Shown one piece after another: positions 1 through 12,264 of a stretch of DNA of 64,000 nucleotides (position 1 is its first letter; each line of letters begins with the position of its first letter). Position numbers and translations under genes: made by a program. The notes below the pieces were generated by a model, which saw only the letters and a list, made by a program, of their open reading frames with translations, made no database searches and was not told the DNA's origin. The stretch comes from Blastomyces gilchristii SLH14081 (Eukaryota > Ascomycota > Eurotiomycetes > Onygenales > Ajellomycetaceae): contig NW_003101659.1 in NCBI RefSeq assembly GCF_000003855.2, forward strand, positions 688,942-752,941, read 5' to 3'.

Positions 1-1075
1 GCCGAAGGAATTGAGATTTCAGGGCAACACATCAACTAACTTAGCTATATAGAATGTACTCTGTACACCCCGAGCCATATCCCCCTCCATAGCTGCCTGC
101 CTCGGTATAGCGTTCGGGAGTCGGCTGCGGTTGATGTTTTTGTTATATGAATATCCTAGACGATGATTAAATAAATATCTGATTGGCCCAGCGCCCGGCT
201 ACATAACGTAGTTAACTAACTTAACTAACCTTTAACTTATAAATCTTGTTCTCGCCTCAGCATTAACCTCCCTCCCTAGACCGCGAACAGCTAAGAAGCC
301 ACGGGGGTTGAATGGTTCGCTTTTATCTTGAACTCTACTGAATGAACGATCAATCGGGTGGATGGTGGATAGGCGATTCACGGGTAACTAACTAACTAAT
401 AAATAACTAGTTAGTTATGAATCAACGAGATTTATAGTTACCCCATTATTGCCTACATAACACTGAAAATCCATGGCCATTTGAGGTTGAGAGGGGGATA
501 GTGTGAGAATACATCCTTATCCCCGGCTTAAATCCTCGAGGCATCTGAGGGGTTCATGAAATATCCCCGCCTTCAAACAGCGAAATTGTGGATTTTCCCT
601 GCCATCCTTGACTCCTTTGACTCCTGGGCAGTTGGAGTGCAGAGCTGTGCTGTGCTCTGCTGGCCATTCATTCTCTACATGTTCAGGCATCCCATCCATT
701 TGGCCTTAATAATAATGCAATATAATGCGTGGCGTCAACCCCTCCTATCCCCTCCTCTCCTCTTCCACCTCCTCTCCCTCCTCCTCATCGCACTCATCCA
801 AGGGCTGAATTACAACATTCCTACTGACAGTCCTCTGTCTCTTTTCGAACCTGATATCGACCTCGGTTGGTTAGTGTGTCAACTCCCAATATGATCCGAG
901 GCTTCGTTCCTCCAATCCCCCCCCGCATTCTGCTTCGTTATCCCACATCCTCTGTCCAACTGACCTGAGGTTCTCATTGTGGCACATATTTCCATCCCTC
1001 AAATATTCTGACAAGTATTTACTTTTTCAAATAGAAACACCGTTCAATATATATATATATACATATACCGCTAAT
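1..1075. other. Intergenic, upstream of the aldehyde dehydrogenase gene
   Basis: No gene is supported here. The stretch has several short runs of the type TTAACTAAC (near 33, 210 and 388) and a pyrimidine-rich segment at about 740-950 that looks like an ordinary fungal promoter. A TA-dinucleotide run at about 1047-1064 lies directly before the ATG of the next gene. An open frame at 556-894 is composition-driven and shows no recognisable protein. Confidence 0.6.
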
Positions 1076-3070
1076 ATGGGTGGCATCGACTTTACCACGT
1101 TTCGCAACGTGATCGGGGGCGAATTATGCTCCACTGCAGAAACCCGCCATGGCATCAATCCAGCAACTGGAGAACCAAACCCAGCAGTGCCAGTTGCCAC
1201 TCGCACCGATGTCGACAAAGCTGTCGAGGCCGGAATGGCTGCATTCAAGACGTGGTCAAAAACCCCATACGAGGAAAGAAAAAAGGCTATCTTGGCTTTT
1301 GCAGATGCCGTTGCTGAACATTCCGAAGAACTCACCAAACTTCTTGTGAAAGAGCAGGGGAAGCCGGTAATACTACTACCCTTTTCCCTAATATATATAT
1401 ATATATATATATATTTTAAATACCAAACTGAGGATGTATGTATGTAAATGGGGAGTTAATTATTTTTATCTTTTATTATCTTAATAGGCCCCATTTGCTG
1501 CCATGGATATTCAGGGTGGAATCGGCAGTTTGAGAGGCACCACCACCTTGGAGCTGAAGGATGAAATTATCGAAGACAGCAACGACAGACAGGTGACTGT
1601 CCGCTACACTCCACTAGGTGTAGTGGTTGGCATTGTCCCATGGAACTTCCCGGTCATGCTCTGCATGATGAAAATTGGACCCGCCCTCATTACTGGGAAT
1701 ACCATCATTGTTAAGCCATCGCCATTCACCCCCTATTGCGCGCTGAAGGTCGTCGAAATCGGCCAGAAGTGCTTCCCTCCTGGTGTCCTCCAGGTGCTGA
1801 GCGGTGATGATAACCTGGGGCCCTGGTTGACCGCCCACCCTGGACCAGCAAAGATTAGTTTCACCGGTTCATCCGCGACAGGGAAGAAGGTCATGGAAAG
1901 TGCGAGCAAGACATTGAAGCGGATTACTCTTGAACTGTATGTTTTAACGCGGTTCATATATGGCAGCCTTTGTGGTTTTGAAAGGATCTGTCTGAAGCTA
2001 AAACTATTCCTACCATCACAGAGGCGGGAATGACCCTGCAATTGTCTGCGCTGATATCGATATTGAAGTCGTGGCTGCGAAGGTTTGTATTTTACTTGTC
2101 ATATCCCCGCTGAACAGGCTGTTAACTAACTGGTAACTCATAGGTCGCAATGGCTGCATTCTTTAATTCAGGCCAGGTATGTACTGTACATACCTCTCCT
2201 GGACTCGCCAATCTTGCCATCAATTAAAATTTACCCAATCTGCAAATTGTGAAGAACGCTGGTAAGCGAACTGATGACATGGTTTCTCTAGGTTTGCATC
2301 GCAGCCAAACGAATTTTCGTCCACGAGTCCATTTATGAGAAATTCCGTGCAGCAATCGGTGCCGCTACTGCGAAGCTCGTTGTAGGCGAGGGTAACGAGG
2401 AAGGTGTGATGATCGGCCCCATCCAGAATTCCATGCAGTACGAGAAAGTCAAAGGATTCTTCGCCGAGATTGAAAAGGAAAAATTGAACGTTGTGACGGG
2501 CGGAAACGCCGAGATCCGGAAGCCTGGGTACTTCATCCAGCCCACTATCATCGACGCGCCACCTGCTGAGTCGAGGATTGTTACTGAAGAGCCATTCGGT
2601 GAGTTTATGTTCTGCAATATAAAAGCAATGCCCAGTTCGGAAAGGTCCCTTTACAAAACCTTCTACTCCTTTTCTTCATGTCCTCGTTGTGTTTGCTGCT
2701 CATTTCTGTGTTTCTGGTTAACCCCCGCAACTTTCCCTTGAATACAAACACGGAATTAACACCCCATCCCACTCTAGGCCCAATCGTGCCCCTCATTCCC
2801 TGGAAAGATGAAGCAGCGGTGATCGAAGCCGCCAACGACACCAAGATGGGCCTGGGCTCCACCATCTGGTCCAACGACCTGGTCCAGGCACGCCGTATCG
2901 GTGAACAGATCGAAGCGGGCATGGTATGGATCAACACGCACATGGAGGCCAGCCCTGGCGCGACATTTGGAGGCCACAAGGAGAGCGGTATCGGGTATGA
3001 GGGTGGTGTTGGTGGCTTGAAGAGCTACTGTAATGCGCAGTCGATGTATATTAAGAAGACGAAGTTGTAA
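1076..3070 (+). CDS. NAD(P)-dependent aldehyde dehydrogenase (AldA-like)
   Basis: Aldehyde dehydrogenase superfamily enzyme that oxidises an aldehyde to the acid with NAD(P)+; the substrate cannot be read from sequence. Six exons: 1076-1366, 1488-1936, 2022-2082, 2144-2176, 2292-2598 and 2778-3070. All introns are GT-AG and phases agree, giving 477 residues, a normal family length. The cofactor-site motif VVGIVPWNFPV lies near residue 150. The general-base Glu is E246 in TLELGGND and the catalytic Cys is C280 in FFNSGQVC. Their spacing of 34 equals that of classical E268/C302. EEPFGPIVP follows near the end. No N-terminal targeting signal is evident, so the protein is probably cytosolic. The first intron has an AT-dinucleotide run. 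The chosen ATG is the first one before conserved sequence. The family is confident, the exact subfamily is not. Confidence 0.93.
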
Positions 3071-3585
3071 AGGAAGGGAGGGGGGGGGGGTGGTGGTACC
3101 TGGGGCAGTGGGGGAGGGAGGGGTTAAATAGTGTGTTTATTTGTTATTGTCGTGATGATTGTTATTATTATGATGATGAGGATGATGAGATGGTTGTTTT
3201 ATTGCTAGAGGAAGATATACAGCTGCGATAGCCGATGAAACCATGTTAACCATGAGCTGTGAATATAGTTTTCAAAACCATACGCTTACTCCTATACCTC
3301 ATCCCCATCCTCATCATTTACATCCGCAGGCATGTACTCGGGAACGGACTATAAATAATTAAAATGTGGCGCACGCGCAGCAGGATAAATGAAATGGATA
3401 AGGGCAGGGGAACTTGGGAACTTGGTCGAGCTGTATACCTACCTACCGAGCAGATGACCGTGCGTGAGTGGGTGATCGGGGTGATCGCGATCGGCCAAGT
3501 CGTCCATCCTTCGTAGTACGGAGTAAATAGTCTCGCGATCCTCTGAACCCTTTCTCCCCCCTAAACCCATCACCTCTCTATCCAG
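3071..3585. other. 3' flank of the aldehyde dehydrogenase gene
   Basis: Noncoding. It starts with a G-rich run at about 3079-3120, then a TTATTATGATGATGAG-type low-complexity stretch. One copy of the palindrome-half TACGGAGTA lies at 3517-3525 and recurs elsewhere in the window. Nothing else was recognised. Confidence 0.6.
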
Positions 3586-5126
3586 CTACATTTCCAAGCA
3601 CCGGCTCAAAGCCCATCTCCGCATCCACTCAGACCCAACGATTTCCATCGCAGCGAGTCTCTCACTCGGCCTACAAGCCAACATGCCCCTGAACATAGCA
3701 AGCAGGGCGCTCTTCCCGGCTTCTCCCACGCTCTCCATTGCACTTTCACCCCGTGGGTTCATCATGTATGGAATCAACGAAGCGATAAACCAACGGTCTG
3801 CCTCTGCCCCCGCAGACTCTCTCTTACTTAGTCTCTTCCGCAAACCATCTTTGCCCTGCATCCCATTCCTGCCACTAGTCGCACGGTAGCTTGCCCAGTC
3901 AGTGCATCCACGTTGCGCTTTTATCATCCAGTCGTCGGACGGACTGAAACCCTCAAACGGTGGCCTCTGTCCAATGATATCCCAGAGAGCACACGCGAGA
4001 GTCCAGATGTCAGCGGGGAATGACAGGGGTCCATGAAAATAGGTCACCGGAGGGGGCCAAGGATACCGGGGGCATTGGAATAGTGGCGCTGAGTATTATT
4101 AGTAGACGGCAGAAACGACTCCCCCAAAGTCAGTGACGAAAATCCTAGCCTCAAAGAGGGTGGGCGACAAGCTCGCTTTCTTTCCCTAACCAAAATGGGT
4201 ACAACACCGTGAGTAGGAACTCCATTTCGGAGAGGGGCTTGCCACCAAGGCGCACGAATGGTTCGACATTTGGCTGGTCGTATTTTCGGTATAATTCCTC
4301 TGGGGAAACGCTCGTCTATGTTTTTCGGCAAGTGAAACATTATTTATGTTCCCTAAAAACCCCGTTAATAATAAGGGAGGAACACCTATATAAAAGCCTG
4401 CGAGATAAAATATTCCACATAATTTAATATACATACCGGCATGGACCACCCCTCGGCGATGTAGGAAAGCGATAGCTTGTATGACTTGGGCCGCAATGAC
4501 CCTAGCCACAGACGTCCTGAAAAGCCTCGTATATGATGCATCTTTCGTCTCAGCCAGGGTCATCATTCTCGGCTCTGTAACAAAGGCAACGGAGCCTTCC
4601 ATGAGGCCCGTCATGGGCAAACGTATCTAGCACTCGAGGCATCAGAGCCTCTCTAGACTGTCCGGCCCCGTCGCTTGGTTCTGATGGGAGTGCTAGGGTG
4701 TCGAGGATTTTAGTCACCGGCATATCTGTGGCGGCAATGGCAATTTTTATAGCCCCGTACTTGTACTTGTACAGTACTTGTCCACGTTCATATCTCTTGC
4801 CAGCCAGGTTGTGGAGTACGTGCCAAAGCCGCGCTGGTGAAACACATCGGTAACGACCACTGAGACAGTCGCCGATGGATATGGGGTGATACTCCGCCAG
4901 GGCGATAACGGCCAGGCTTGTTCAACCGGACCACATGTTTGGGGGATGCGTGGGGAATTGGTAGCGTCCGTTCTACGATGAGTGGTGGGGATGGATATTG
5001 CTTCCATAGGCTGGCGAAATTAGGCGTGAAAAACAACTGGTCGGATACGGCGCAGTGACAACTGGAGGCCATAAATCGTATAAAGACTTCATGACAAAAC
5101 AGCATATCAACAAAATGATGAACCAA
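3586..5126 (-). pseudogene. Broken SRPK-type serine/threonine protein kinase
   Basis: On the minus strand, pieces of one kinase fall in order but in different frames. The N-lobe is KPGRYRPGG then SIGD in one frame, and GFGTYSTTWLARD (glycine loop region) in another (about 4790-4940). VIQAIAFLHRRGVVHAG is where the HGD catalytic loop should be (about 4435-4500), followed by an apparent short intron. NGVPTHGVVPI and a degenerate DFG region, LTLGESFLPST, fall at about 4090-4230. The C-lobe PADIWTLACALWDIIGQRPPFEG ends in SRCLEM and a stop at 3586-4047. Frameshifts near 4047, about 4330 and within the N-lobe, plus loss of the catalytic Asp and the DFG Asp, make it nonfunctional. The pattern matches the fungal SRPK-like kinase family, which is often expanded and pseudogenised. 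The exact N-terminus is uncertain. Confidence 0.8.
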
Positions 5127-6554
5127 GGAGGCAGAGGTGTGGGAGATCTTCCACGGTTGCTTTCACATCCGTTGATGTTCGCGTCGTTCGTTCTGAAGTT
5201 AACTAGTTAACTACCTTTGCTAAAGAAACCAACGTCTTAAGTGCATTGGGCGCTCAGGCAACTTATGAGCCTCAATTGTGTTTTGCATCCCATTCATCTG
5301 TTATGCCCGGTGAAGGGTGAGCGAATCGCCTTTCAAGGGAATGGATAAATTCTTCATGGCATAGCTAGACCCGCGCAGTTAAATACAGCCTATTGGTAGG
5401 TTAACTACTCTGTAATGAGGATGGCATGGCAGAGAGTAGGAACCGCGCGTAATTAGTAATGTACTGTATTAATGAATTGCCACGCTGGCTATCTGTCCTG
5501 TCCCTGTGAGTAGGTAGGGAACCATAGTTCTTCTGAAACACGAAAGCATCGAGAGATTAGGTTGAATGATAGATAGTTCCCTCTTCGTCTGTTTGAAAAA
5601 GTTTGGGCTTTTCCATTTTGTTTATTGGCACACCCCCTTAACTACCATCATGACCGGCGGGAGCGAATTAAACATCGGCATTGAGCTATATATTAAATCC
5701 TAATGCGGACATGATACGAGAAAATATGCGATGGACGATTAGCTCACATGGGGGGGGGAGGGGGCCAAGGTACTGCAACTTGCATACATCAAGAATGGTT
5801 AGCCCACACTTAACTCCCGGTTTGTACTGGACCTGGGGCTACATGATTAACTTCCTCGGGTCCCGTCCATGCGTAAGGTAGTAATTTGAAGATGTCGGTT
5901 GGCGGGCACTAGACACTAGTACGCGGAAGCAGTCTCGTATAACTTTGCCCAGGGTTCTTTTTGGGTTTGGGCTTGGGTTGGTTAGAACGGGACCGGGGTG
6001 GGGTTAGTTTTCGAGTTGGGGGCCAGAAGCTGCGGGAAAGGTGAGCACGATTTGATGATGTGAACGCGATGGGATGGAGAAAGAATGGAGTGCAGAAAAT
6101 AAAATTGGAAAAGTTGAAAAAAAAAGAAAAAAAAGAAAAAAAAAGAAGAAGAGAAGAAGGTTTGTTTTAATGTGTGGGATACTTATTGTGATTATTGTTC
6201 TTATTGTCAGTTAAACAGCCCTGTGGGATTGAATTTGAACCGGATGTCATAATGTGGTTGGCCATCGTTGACTTATCGTTTGGATTCTGCAGAAAGATGA
6301 AAGGATGAAAAAAGAAAAGAAAGGAAGAAGAAATAAACTCTAACTTTCTTTCCCTTGTTTAAGGCGGCTGACGAGAAAATGAGTAACTAATGGAACGGCA
6401 CATGCCACGTTTTTATTGGCTGTGCAGACAGTCGAGTTTTGCACGGGAAAAACTTTCACATCGAGCAAAGGGTAGTAGTAGGTATGGATGTCATGAGCCG
6501 AAGGGAGTAACACTAGTAGGGTAGGATGTGCGCAGAGGAGGCATTCTGGGTGAA
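5127..6554. other. Intergenic between kinase pseudogene and WDR89-like gene
   Basis: No coding sequence is supported. It holds A-rich runs at about 6115-6150, G-rich runs near 5750, and the likely 3' end region of the minus-strand WD40 gene. Short open frames here have no family features. Confidence 0.55.
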
Positions 6555-8604
6555 TCAATATGGTTTGAATCCGCGGTGTTTATGTCGTTTCTCCCGATGG
6601 CCCCCATCTTTCGATGGATGCTCTTTCGTTCGCAGGACATTCTCTGGGGCAGTACGCTTGGTGAACGGCTTAGATGGGAAATCTTCACCTTGTTGTTGAT
6701 CTCCTTCGTCAAGCTTCCATGAACGTACATGCCCGTCCTCTCCACATGTAAAAATTGATTTCGACTATACAGTCGTTTTGGGTCGTGTGAGCCAGAGTAT
6801 AGTTTGAGAGATTTGGGAGAGGAGCTGCAGCAGAAATGAGATCTGCTTCTTTTTACGGTACTTACATTATTATCCAAAAATACGGATCGAACGAGTTCTT
6901 CGCCGTGGGCACCCGGAAGTCTCCACGTATTGGCCAGGTCGAAGTCAAATTTGGGCGAGCATACTAAAGGTGTGAAATCGAGTCGTTGTTCACTTGCTCA
7001 GGCGAGCAATGTAAGAGACTATGTATACCCCGCAAAAACCATACGACAAAAAGAAAGTATTCAAACCTTGTTTTCCCAGACACTACAAACATGTCCCCAC
7101 GAACATCGAGGACTTGCGCTACATAATCATTTTGTAGTACAGGACGAAGATCACCGAACTGGATAGGTGCGGGCTCCACGGCGTTCTCGTCGGGGTTGTT
7201 AAGAGGGTGGACCGAAAAAACCTCGTCATGGCTTAGGGCGTAGATTGCGTGTTCCCCGAAGAATCCAGCTCTGTGAATGGATCCATGGTTAAAAACCTGT
7301 AGAAGAGCCTCGTCTTCGTCTGAAATCGTGGTGTCGTAGATGTTAACGAGCCCATCAGTGCTTCCAGATAAAAGGACATTGCGCCGGGTCGGGTGGAATT
7401 GCAACTACGAATAGTTTAGTGGTTGACCAAAGGGAAATTGAGCCAGCACTAGAAATACATCTCCTGGAGGGCTGTGTGGCCCAACCACAAAGTCCGCAAC
7501 CAAGATGAACAAGGGAAACGGAAGGAAGTTGGGGTTTGCAATGGAAGAGGAGGGAACAAATTAATTACCTCAGTTATATCGTCGTTGTGACTCTCGACAT
7601 ATTGAAGCCGGGGCTGGCCCGGAGACCTAATGTCCCTGGTAATAATCGGTTAGCAGGTCCGACGAGAGGTAGGGAACTCTCGCACGAGCAAGAAAGTGAA
7701 TGAGAAGGTTTGTGCGGTATATGGCCTCTGGGTCACTAGCACAGCAGTGGGAGTGCCGGTAGAATGGTGGTCTGGGGAAGATAATGAAGAATTGGTGGTA
7801 CCGAATCCGCATCAGATGCAAAATACGTGGCTTCAGCCTCGCGGGATAAGTCGCATAATCAGCCCAACAACTTACCAAAATATCACAGAGGATTGAGATG
7901 ACACAAGCTCGGTTCCAGCAACGATGGTGCACGGTTCCAGGCTACAGGTGAGTGCGGTGATGGGAGCCGACTTATCTAAAGCAGGAGCTGATCAGCACAC
8001 CGACCAAAGACTTCAATTTTGCATGGAGCTTTCTCATAGTAATATATATATTTCTTGGGGGGAATAAACAAGATATGAAGGAAGGGCACATGTCAAAACC
8101 ATTGCTGGTGACAAACGTGCGTTAAAGATGAAAAATAGGGACTGAATGAGCGGCGTTAAAAAAGAAGGGATGCGCCTCAGGATATCAAAATGGAAAAAGC
8201 ACTAGCGAAAAGAGACAACAACTCAATGCGCATATGGGGATTGTCCTACCTACTGTGACCGTCAGAACTGCATCTCTTCTTTTCCCCCTCACATCCCACA
8301 GCTTCACGGTCCCATCTCTGCCCGAAGTGGCAACTATGTTCTTCCCTTCGACAGAGGCGGGATCAACTTCGCAGACACAGGTCACCCCACCACCATCTTG
8401 ACCAGGATGAATATCTGCGAACACCCCATCAGGGAGGACATTCAATGTCTCGCGATCAAAACGTCGCAGCGAGTTATCTGAAGAGATCGCAGCCAACGCA
8501 TCAATGCCACTCTGGCATAGAGAGTAGATGTAGCTCCCAGGCGGCAGGGAGAGAGATGACTGGCTTGTCTGGTGCAACAATCGATACTGTGATGGGGAAG
8601 CCAT
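6555..8604 (-). CDS. WD40-repeat protein, WDR89-like
   Basis: Minus-strand gene for a small beta-propeller protein of the WDR89 type. The cellular role of this family is poorly defined; propellers act as protein-docking scaffolds. Proposed exons in transcript order: 8604-8254, about 7970-7876, 7635-7569, 7404-7029, 6963-6866 and 6764-6555, giving about 398 residues, similar to animal WDR89. WD signatures are visible in exon 1 (SGRDGTVKLWDVRG), exon 4 (LLSGSTDGLVNIYDT) and the last exon (CGEDGHVRSWKLDEG). The C-terminus is basic and charged (EKRHKHRGFKPY). Two junctions are uncertain. The exon 2 acceptor must be AAG to keep frame. Exon 4 keeps frame only if it reads to a GTATAC donor, adding a hydrophobic run (FEYFLFVVWFL) unusual for a propeller. 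The start ATG is the first in frame. Confidence 0.85.
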
Positions 8605-8778
8605 GGGACACGGACCAGTCGAGACTCGATAGCAATCCCCCTCAATATATAGAAACTGGTAATGTATGGTAATTTGTTCATCTATCTACTCATTGATGCC
8701 TGGGATAGTAGTTGATTGGCAAGGAGCGAACAGCTTGTAGAGAGGAAGAAATTTCCTGGGGTGTGTGTCCAGCAGAGG

Positions 8779-8826
8779 AAAAAAAAAAAAAAAAAAAAAA
8801 AAAAAGAGAGAGAGAGAGAGAGAGAA
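8779..8826. repeat. Poly-A followed by GA microsatellite
   Basis: An uninterrupted A run continues into (GA)n, upstream of the WDR89-like gene. On the strand of that gene it is a T/C-rich tract, as is common in fungal promoters. Confidence 0.85.
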
Positions 8827-9294
8827 AATTTTAAAAAAATTGATGACGAGTAATTTCCTCAGTCATTGGTATATATCCAGCAAGACGTCGACAACTCTTC
8901 CGCGAGATCATTATCCTTCAGCAACGCAAACATCCAGAATATACATATCTCTCTCACTGCCTTGTCAGCTTGTATGGGAGAAGAAGACGCTATTATTCTG
9001 CTTGGTTGCGCTCATGTCGATGGTTGTGTGTATAGGTACTGTTATGTATGTATGTAACGTTAACCATGTATTGTATGTATGTTAAGAGTACCGGACTTAT
9101 GGGTCTTGGTATTGAAATCGAAGGAACCAAGGGATCGGATAGGGTCGTAATTTACGCCCCAGAACATAACTTACCGTATTGTGTCACCCAAGGACCCAAC
9201 AGCAGAAGTTTGGGCTCCATGCACGTCGGTTTTCCATGAGCTAAACCGGGCCACTGGGGCCATTGGCGGTCCGTCGCAGCTAGTTGTATGTACT

Positions 9295-9317
9295 GTACTC
9301 CGTACACTACGGAGTAC
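9295..9317. repeat. Perfect hairpin built from two TACTCCGTA motifs
   Basis: Ten-base arms, GTACTCCGTA at 9295-9304 and TACGGAGTAC at 9308-9317, are separated by CAC. The same 9-mer occurs singly at 3517 (complement), 10250 and 11437, always outside genes. Confidence 0.8.
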
Positions 9318-9576
9318 ACTGGTGTTCCGACGCTCTGGGACGGGAAGCCACCCCCCAAGCGAGTTTGTCCATCATGGCCAATGGCTATGTGTCCTCAAAT
9401 GCGCCAGGTTTTAGGCTGGAGGGAACGTCGCATCCCAAGTGGTGTACTTTTTCTTTTTGGGGAACTAATCTCATACAATACAACATATGGACCCAATAGT
9501 TAGGTTATTTTGTATTGATTATTCATCTAGCTCCTTCCCTCCTTCTGTTGTTGAGTTGATAACTATGACGCTTCTG

Positions 9577-9650
9577 CTTCTTCTTCTTCTTCTTCTTCTT
9601 CTTCTTCTTCTTCTTCTTCTTCTTCTTCTTCTTCTTCTTCTTCTTCTTCT
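9577..9650. repeat. (CTT)n trinucleotide microsatellite
   Basis: About 25 uninterrupted CTT units. It creates long poly-Leu/Ser/Phe or poly-Arg/Lys open frames that are not genes. Confidence 0.95.
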
Positions 9651-11654
9651 ATTCTTCTCTTTTCCCAACTTCAACTTCAACTTCATCTTCATCTTCATCT
9701 TCCTCTTTAGCTGCTTCGAAGCTAGTAGAGAGCCAAGCCAACCAGGCAACCTTGTCACTAAATAGGTCTAGTGTTGAGAGTAGAGGGGATGATGAGTAGA
9801 ACGGTTTTCTTTTGCAGACAAAATCGAATCTTCAGGTCATGATCTCGAGAATTCCTCACACTAGCAAAGCAACTAAAGGGAGAAGATGATTTGCTGCCCT
9901 TAATCCAATCCCCTGCGATTATGGGAGTTTATTTCTGAAATTCTCTTAGCGTCACAGAATTGCCCCGATCGATGTTGCGTGTTCCTAATGCAAGGGGTGT
10001 TTCATTATCCTCCTCCTCTTCAACCAGTCACAGAGCAAACATGGCTAGGAATTGACCAGCACAACTGATTAAAAACAGCCTGAATAATATTCACTGCGTC
10101 ACTTTCTTTCAGCTGGAAGAACGACTAAGCTCAAGCAAGGAAATTTGAACCATTTTCCTATCTCCGTTCATGTCCGGTATGGTGTGCAAGTTAACATGGA
10201 AGGGGAAGCTCGTATACCACCAGATTCAGCAGCCAAAGAACGTCCTACGTACTCCGTACTGGGCAGTACAATCCTCCGCAGCGCTTGAAGTTGCTTCCAC
10301 CAACTCTGTGCAAGATTCAAAGTTAATAATGAGCGAATAAATGGTCGTCCGGTCAGTAGGACCCACCATCAGGCCCTATCTCGAATCAAGTGTAAATCAA
10401 GTGCTAGTCCTTCGGAGGAGGTTACCATATGAGTTGGAAAGTGTTTGACGGACTCAACGGCAACCCCGGATAAACTTGCTCAGAAATGGACCATGAAGTA
10501 TGCCAATGGGGCAAAAATGGCTTTGAGAGCCCATTATTGTTCAAGCGTTGGCATACAACTCCCATGCATGAACTGTCAACACACCTATTGGATTTGTTAG
10601 AAGCCCATATTTGCTTATCAAACACCACATCAATCCAACATATGACTCCGGATACGGCTACCTAGTGGAGAATGGGACAGCTCAACGCCCGATCAAATTG
10701 ACGGAACTTTTCTGTACATATTCTGGGGCCCTCCAAATTCCACATCTAGGCCCTCTAAATGTTGTTGAGATGAGACTGAGCTTATCCAAGAACAAAAGTG
10801 GTGACGATTGTTGCGAAAAAGTCCAATTCAATTGTAAGATCAGCAGTCGCCGAAAATGGCTACTTTGACTTCATGGACATCTTGTCAGCGCCAAGCGAAC
10901 CCATCCATCTTGACGCCATACTTTGCTGGGAGGTGCCCGCTAATTTGGGACTTGGGAAGGGAATAGAGACATGAGCGGAGGGCTGCACCAAACCAAACTT
11001 AGGCAACTAAAAGCCGGATGAACTCAAGCCTGTCGACTAACTTTTGGCCCCAACAGCAAACCCTGTTGAAACGAGGCTGAGATACATACAGACCAGACAA
11101 TCAATAATGAGAATCTATTCCGTATTGTCCTGTACATCTCCGAATAAAATTATCCTGGCCGGACGTGGCAGCCACGCTTAAGTTTTGCGGCGTTTGAAGA
11201 AGGCACAGCAGTGTCGGAACTTTCTTCGGGATTGCGAAATTTCTGTACAAGCACGGCGCCCAGCATGTCGAAGTAGGTCTTCTAGGTTCCTAGTTCGTGC
11301 TTGAAGGAGAAGATTTAACGTGTCCTGAGCGCCCTTGCGTTATGGCAAGTTGACAATTCAACTATCCCCGAAGACCCCGAGATATTTTTTCCACCGATGT
11401 TGCTGTGAAATACAATACTACTACTATTAATTAATATACTCCGTACCGTACGACGCTGTTCTCAAAGCACATTGATACAAGTAGAAAAGCTAAGAAAGGG
11501 TGTGACATTACTGTACAAGCTCCAACCGACTACCACTCCGCCGGGATTGGGATGGCGACACAGCGCCCTTTTCCGCATGTGAATTTGTTATCTGGGGCTG
11601 TTTCACTGACCCATAATAATTGACCATGTGTCGTCACTTTTTTACTTTTCTGCA

Positions 11655-11655
<1 letters not shown>

Positions 11656-11705
<50 letters not shown>
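11656..11705. repeat. 50-base poly-A run
   Basis: An uninterrupted run of A from 11656 to 11705. No retroposed body or target-site duplication is obvious beside it, so it is treated as a mononucleotide repeat whose length may be affected by assembly. Confidence 0.9.
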
Positions 11706-11708
<3 letters not shown>

Positions 11709-12264
11709 GTTGACTATTACAAAAACCATAACTAACCAACATGATGCCCCTTTAAAAGAGATGAAAGGGATGATGATGTAGTGTATTGCATGATGCCATT
11801 GGTGAGCTAACCAAGCACCAACCAGACTGATGATTGATAGAAGGCCCCCATTTCTTACTACTTCACTACTTCAGTCAAGGGCGTTAGTGAAGTTCAGCGT
11901 TGACGTTTGTCCACAAGTCCTGATGTCTGATGAGTGGAGGGTAACAGAGCCCAACAAATTGTATAGTGTCAACTGATTGGACTAACTACCCTCTGTTCTC
12001 CTTCTCCTATTAACTCTCTCTGCAGCTTCCCCCCTGTCCTTGTCTTTGCGTTGTGGTGGTTTCAACCTCTTCGTGGTTTACTTGGGTTAAATCGCGTGCC
12101 CAGGTACCAACCAACAAACCCACAAAATTTCAGACATTTAATTCCCCGCGCCATGAACTTTGCCTCTTTTGATCATCTTCTCCATTCCATTTTTCCAACT
12201 GTTTTGTTTGTCCAGTCCCTGCTTCTGACCCGACCTGATCGCCCAGCCAAGAGACCCGCCCACC

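Larger units (their letters stand above)
8605..12264. other. Long intergenic region with simple repeats
   Basis: No gene was recognised. It contains a poly-A/GA run (about 8779-8826), a CTT array (9577-9650), a 50-base A run (11656-11705) and four copies of TACTCCGTA or its complement (9296, 9308, 10250, 11437). Two of these copies form a hairpin. Open frames at 9487-9765 and 10422-10868 are low complexity or lack family features. Confidence 0.55.

Noticed and set aside
556..894. 112-codon open frame upstream of the aldehyde dehydrogenase gene
   Set aside because: Pyrimidine-rich composition, no domain, no splice-consistent extension.
8765..9239. Small plus-strand genes upstream of the WDR89-like gene
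   Set aside because: Lys/Glu-rich run from the A/GA repeat, then short unrelated frames without start context or domains.
9487..9765. Poly-Leu / poly-Arg open frames
   Set aside because: Produced by the CTT microsatellite.
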